Assembly: GCA_035461385.1 (NCBI GenBank) | Contig: DATHVI010000079.1 | Span: forward strand, 1-10,307 | Origin: DATHVI01 sp035461385 | GTDB taxonomy: Bacteria; Actinomycetota; Thermoleophilia; Solirubrobacterales; 70-9 | DNA: 10,307 nt | Direction of reading: 5' to 3' | Shown: piece by piece, positions 8,784 through 10,307 of the stretch | Numbering within the stretch: position 1 is the first letter of the stretch | How the letters are laid out: the number at the start of each line of letters is the position of its first letter | Program-made: the position numbers and the translations under genes | The notes under the pieces: model-generated | Database searches by the model: none | Seen by the model: only the letters and a program-made list of their open reading frames with translations | Told to the model about the DNA's origin: nothing

Positions 8784-9365
8784 CTAGGGGTGGAGCTTCT
8801 CCCGTGCCTCGAGCATCGCGACGAACCTCTCGAGCCGCCGGGCACGGGTCTCCGGCCGCTTCGCGTCGTCGAGCCGGTAGAGGATCGCGTAGCGGTTGCG
8901 GCTGTCGAGGCCGTCGAAGAACTCCCTCGCCTCGGGCCGTGCGGCGAGCTCGCGCCGGAGGTCGTCGGGGACGGCGATCCGGCGCGGGCTCTCGTAGGCG
9001 GCGTCCCAGCGCCCGTCGGCCTTCGCCCGCTCGACTTCGGCGAGCCCGGCCGCTCGGATCCGCCCGGCGGTAGCGAGCCGCTCGACCTTCTCGACGTTGA
9101 TCCGCGACCACTTGCTCCGTCGGCGCCGCGGCGTGTAGCGCTGGAGGTAGTAGCGGTCGTCGAGGGCCTCGCGCCGGCCGTCGATCCAGCCGAAGCAGAG
9201 GCAGGCGTCGAGCGCCTCGCTGATCGTGACGCTCGCGATTCCACTGCCCTTCTTGGCGATCTTCAGCCAGACGCCAGGGGAGGAGTCGTGATTCGCCTCC
9301 AGCCACGCCTCCCACTCGGCGGCGGAGGCGAAGCTCAGCTGGGGGAGACCGTCGTCGACGCTCAT
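8784..9365 (-). CDS. YdeI/OmpD-associated family protein
   Basis: The protein is 193 residues, normal for this family. Diagnostic stretches are SFASAAEWEAWLEANHDSSPGVWLKI (about 11-36), the core ALDACLCFGWIDGRREALDD (51-70) and YLQRYTPRRRRSKWSRINVE (73-92). The C-terminal region contains PDDLRRELAARPEAREFFDGLDSRNRYAILYRL, the usual YdeI C-terminal helical domain. Members are soluble and poorly characterised; links to envelope stress are reported for E. coli YdeI but cannot be carried over directly. I chose the ATG at 9365 because the homology begins there. A -10-like TAGCCT (minus, 9381-9376) lies ten bases upstream with no Shine-Dalgarno, which fits a leaderless or nearly leaderless message. 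It precedes the hydrolase gene and diverges from the barrel-like gene at 9517. Confidence 0.88.
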   Translation of the reverse strand: MSVDDGLPQLSFASAAEWEAWLEANHDSSPGVWLKIAKKGSGIASVTISEALDACLCFGWIDGRREALDDRYYLQRYTPRRRRSKWSRINVEKVERLATAGRIRAAGLAEVERAKADGRWDAAYESPRRIAVPDDLRRELAARPEAREFFDGLDSRNRYAILYRLDDAKRPETRARRLERFVAMLEAREKLHP

Positions 9366-9456
9366 CGGCGGACCAAGGCTAGCCGTGGCCTGCAAATCCT
9401 CGCCGTAACCGGTGATCGAGCTGGCCGACCCGATGCGACCGGAAGCTGGGACCGAA

Positions 9457-9470
9457 GGCCGGATCCGGCC
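9457..9470. promoter_or_regulatory. 14-bp perfect palindrome over a putative -35 region
   Basis: GGCCGGATCCGGCC is an exact palindrome in the divergent region between the YdeI-type gene and the gene at 9517. It ends 12 bases before TAGCGT (9483-9488), a -10-like box 28 bases upstream of the ATG at 9517, so it would cover the -35 position. It is a candidate operator, but GC-rich palindromes also arise by chance here. Confidence 0.3.
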
Positions 9471-9516
9471 CCCTCTCCCTGCTAGCGTGCCCCGCGGGTT
9501 CGACCACGGAGGGGAC

Positions 9517-9851
9517 ATGGCCTCGATTCTCTACGTTCGCATCAAGTCCGACCTCGCACCAGACGAGCTCGACCGCCGGCTGCTCGAGCGGCGCCTGCGA
9601 TTCCTCGAGGTGCCCGGGCTGACTCAGAAGGTCTACGGTCGCGACCCGGCGACAGGCGACCTCTGCGGGATCTACTTCTTCGAGAGCCGCGAGGCGCTCG
9701 CCGCTTTCCGCGACAGCGAGCTCGCGCGGACGATCCCCGACGCCTACGAGGCGACCGAGGTCCGACGCGAGTCTACGACGTCCTCTATCCGCTCCACCCG
9801 GAACGCGGCCCGCTGCCCGTCGGGGGCTCGGGTGTCGCGGAGCGAAACTGA
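9517..9851 (+). pseudogene. YdhR-like dimeric alpha/beta-barrel protein, frameshifted near base 9771
   Basis: The start is secure, with GGAGGGG at 9508-9514 before the ATG. The first 85 residues look like a YdhR/ABM-type barrel: strand ILYVRIKSD, helix DELDRRLLERRLRFLEV, strands LTQKVYGRD and DLCGIYFFE, helix SREALAAFRDSELARTI. After ...EATEVRRE (codon ending 9771) the frame turns into Ser/Arg-rich sequence that runs to 10134 across the opposite-strand gene. Shifting back one base at 9771 gives VYDVLYPLHPERGPLPVGG... and a TGA at 9849-9851, 19 bases short of the convergent stop, a total of 111 residues. The simplest reading is loss of one G (GAGGTC became GAGTC). No slippery heptamer is visible, so programmed shifting is unlikely. 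It may be a real mutation or a sequencing error. The substrate is unknown. Confidence 0.7.
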
Positions 9852-9857
9852 CGCCTC

Positions 9858-9882
9858 GGCGGGTCGCCGCTCAGAGCCCGCC
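9858..9882. terminator. Possible convergent terminator hairpin
   Basis: GGCGGG (9858-9863) and CCCGCC (9877-9882) form a 6-bp stem with a 13-base loop, spanning the DUF305 stop and lying just past the restored stop of the gene at 9517. No T-tract is present, so this is a weak call. Confidence 0.22.
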
Positions 9883-10307
9883 GCCGAAGCGGCCGGCGAG
9901 CATGTCGCGCATGCGCCGGATCTCGATCTCCTGGTCGGCTTCGATGTCGGCGCTGAGACGGTAGACGCCGGGCTCGATGCCACCCCCGTCCTCGCGCAGC
10001 TGGGCGACCATGACCAGCGCGCCACGATGGTGCTGGATCATCAGCCTTGCGAACAGGCGATCGAACTCGGGGCCGCGCGCCGCCGCCAGCCGGTCCAGCT
10101 GCCGGGGCGTGAGCATTCCCGGCATCAATCCTGAGCTGCCACCGGTGCCGGGCTCGCCGGCGCCCGAAGTGCCCGTCGACGCCGCCGCCCGCCTCCCCGT
10201 CGCCGCCCTGATCCGGCCCGGGCTCACCGCGCGCCGCGAGCCACTCCTCCATCAGCTCGATCTCGCCCTCCTGTGAGAGCTCGATCCGCCGCGCCAGCCG
10301 CGCGATG
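9871..10307 (-). pseudogene. DUF305 domain-containing protein, partial and apparently frameshifted
   Basis: The downstream part, in the frame ending at 9871, reads LMPGMLTPRQLDRLAAARGPEFDRLFARLMIQHHRGALVMV, then SADIEADQEIEIRRMRDML. This is the second half of a DUF305 (ferritin-like four-helix) domain with its HH pair. By itself this frame opens only from a GTG at 10227, and a stop lies upstream near 10250. The other expected half, IARLARRIELSQEGEIELMEEWLAARGE, is present from 10306 in a different frame. The two join in a Gly-rich linker at about 10140-10215 if one base is removed. Past the junction each frame becomes Arg-rich. The N-terminus lies beyond the window. Many relatives are exported and are suggested to bind metals, but I cannot test that here. 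A conventional call would be the short CDS 9871-10227. Confidence 0.65.

Noticed and set aside
7760..9244. A 494-codon minus-strand open frame over the hydrolase and YdeI-type genes.
   Set aside because: It is out of frame with both recognisable proteins and shows only Arg/Ser/Gly-rich composition.
9772..10134. The unshifted C-terminal extension (about 120 residues) of the barrel-like protein at 9517.
   Set aside because: It overlaps the DUF305 coding strand in antisense and looks like out-of-frame translation, whereas the neighbouring frame continues the family-like sequence.

Overview
The window comes from a high-GC genome with strong G/C bias at third codon positions. The regulator types, the repressor/UvrA-like pair, the small alpha/beta-barrel proteins and the leaderless-looking starts suggest a soil actinobacterium, possibly of the Solirubrobacter/Thermoleophilia kind. 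That placement is inference. I see no rRNA, tRNA, CRISPR array, transposase or integrase, so this looks like ordinary chromosome with small, mostly independently promoted genes.

Layout. (1) 1-190, minus: N-terminus of a secreted protein cut by the window edge. (2) 577-2220, plus: a LuxR-type regulator with a helical-repeat body, preceded by a 386-bp non-coding region. (3) 2397-2693, plus: a 98-aa barrel-like protein with a strong ribosome binding site, followed by a nested hairpin terminator. (4) 2968-3444 minus and 3553-5952 plus: a divergent MarR repressor and a short UvrA-like ABC ATPase. Their shared promoter region holds a perfect AT-rich 23-bp inverted repeat, the clearest regulatory element here. 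(5) 6026-6505, minus: a cupin. (6) 6627-6914 and 6948-7799, plus: a small barrel-like protein and a membrane-anchored protein of unknown function. (7) 8784-9365 and 7813-8760, minus: a YdeI-type protein and an HSL-family alpha/beta hydrolase, probably co-transcribed. (8) 9517-9851, plus: a YdhR-like barrel protein broken by a one-base frameshift. (9) 9871 to the right edge, minus: a DUF305 protein whose two halves lie in different frames.

How the genes fit together. The one module with clear logic is MarR/UvrA-like. A ligand-sensing repressor probably controls itself and a UvrA paralog that lacks the UvrB-binding insertion, a configuration related to resistance against DNA-binding drugs (DrrC type). 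The LuxR regulator may control the adjacent 98-aa gene. The remaining genes show no shared pathway.

The two frameshifts lie within about 450 bp of each other at the right end. They are either real gene decay or indel errors in the assembly, and raw reads would decide. I found no convincing wholly new multigene system.
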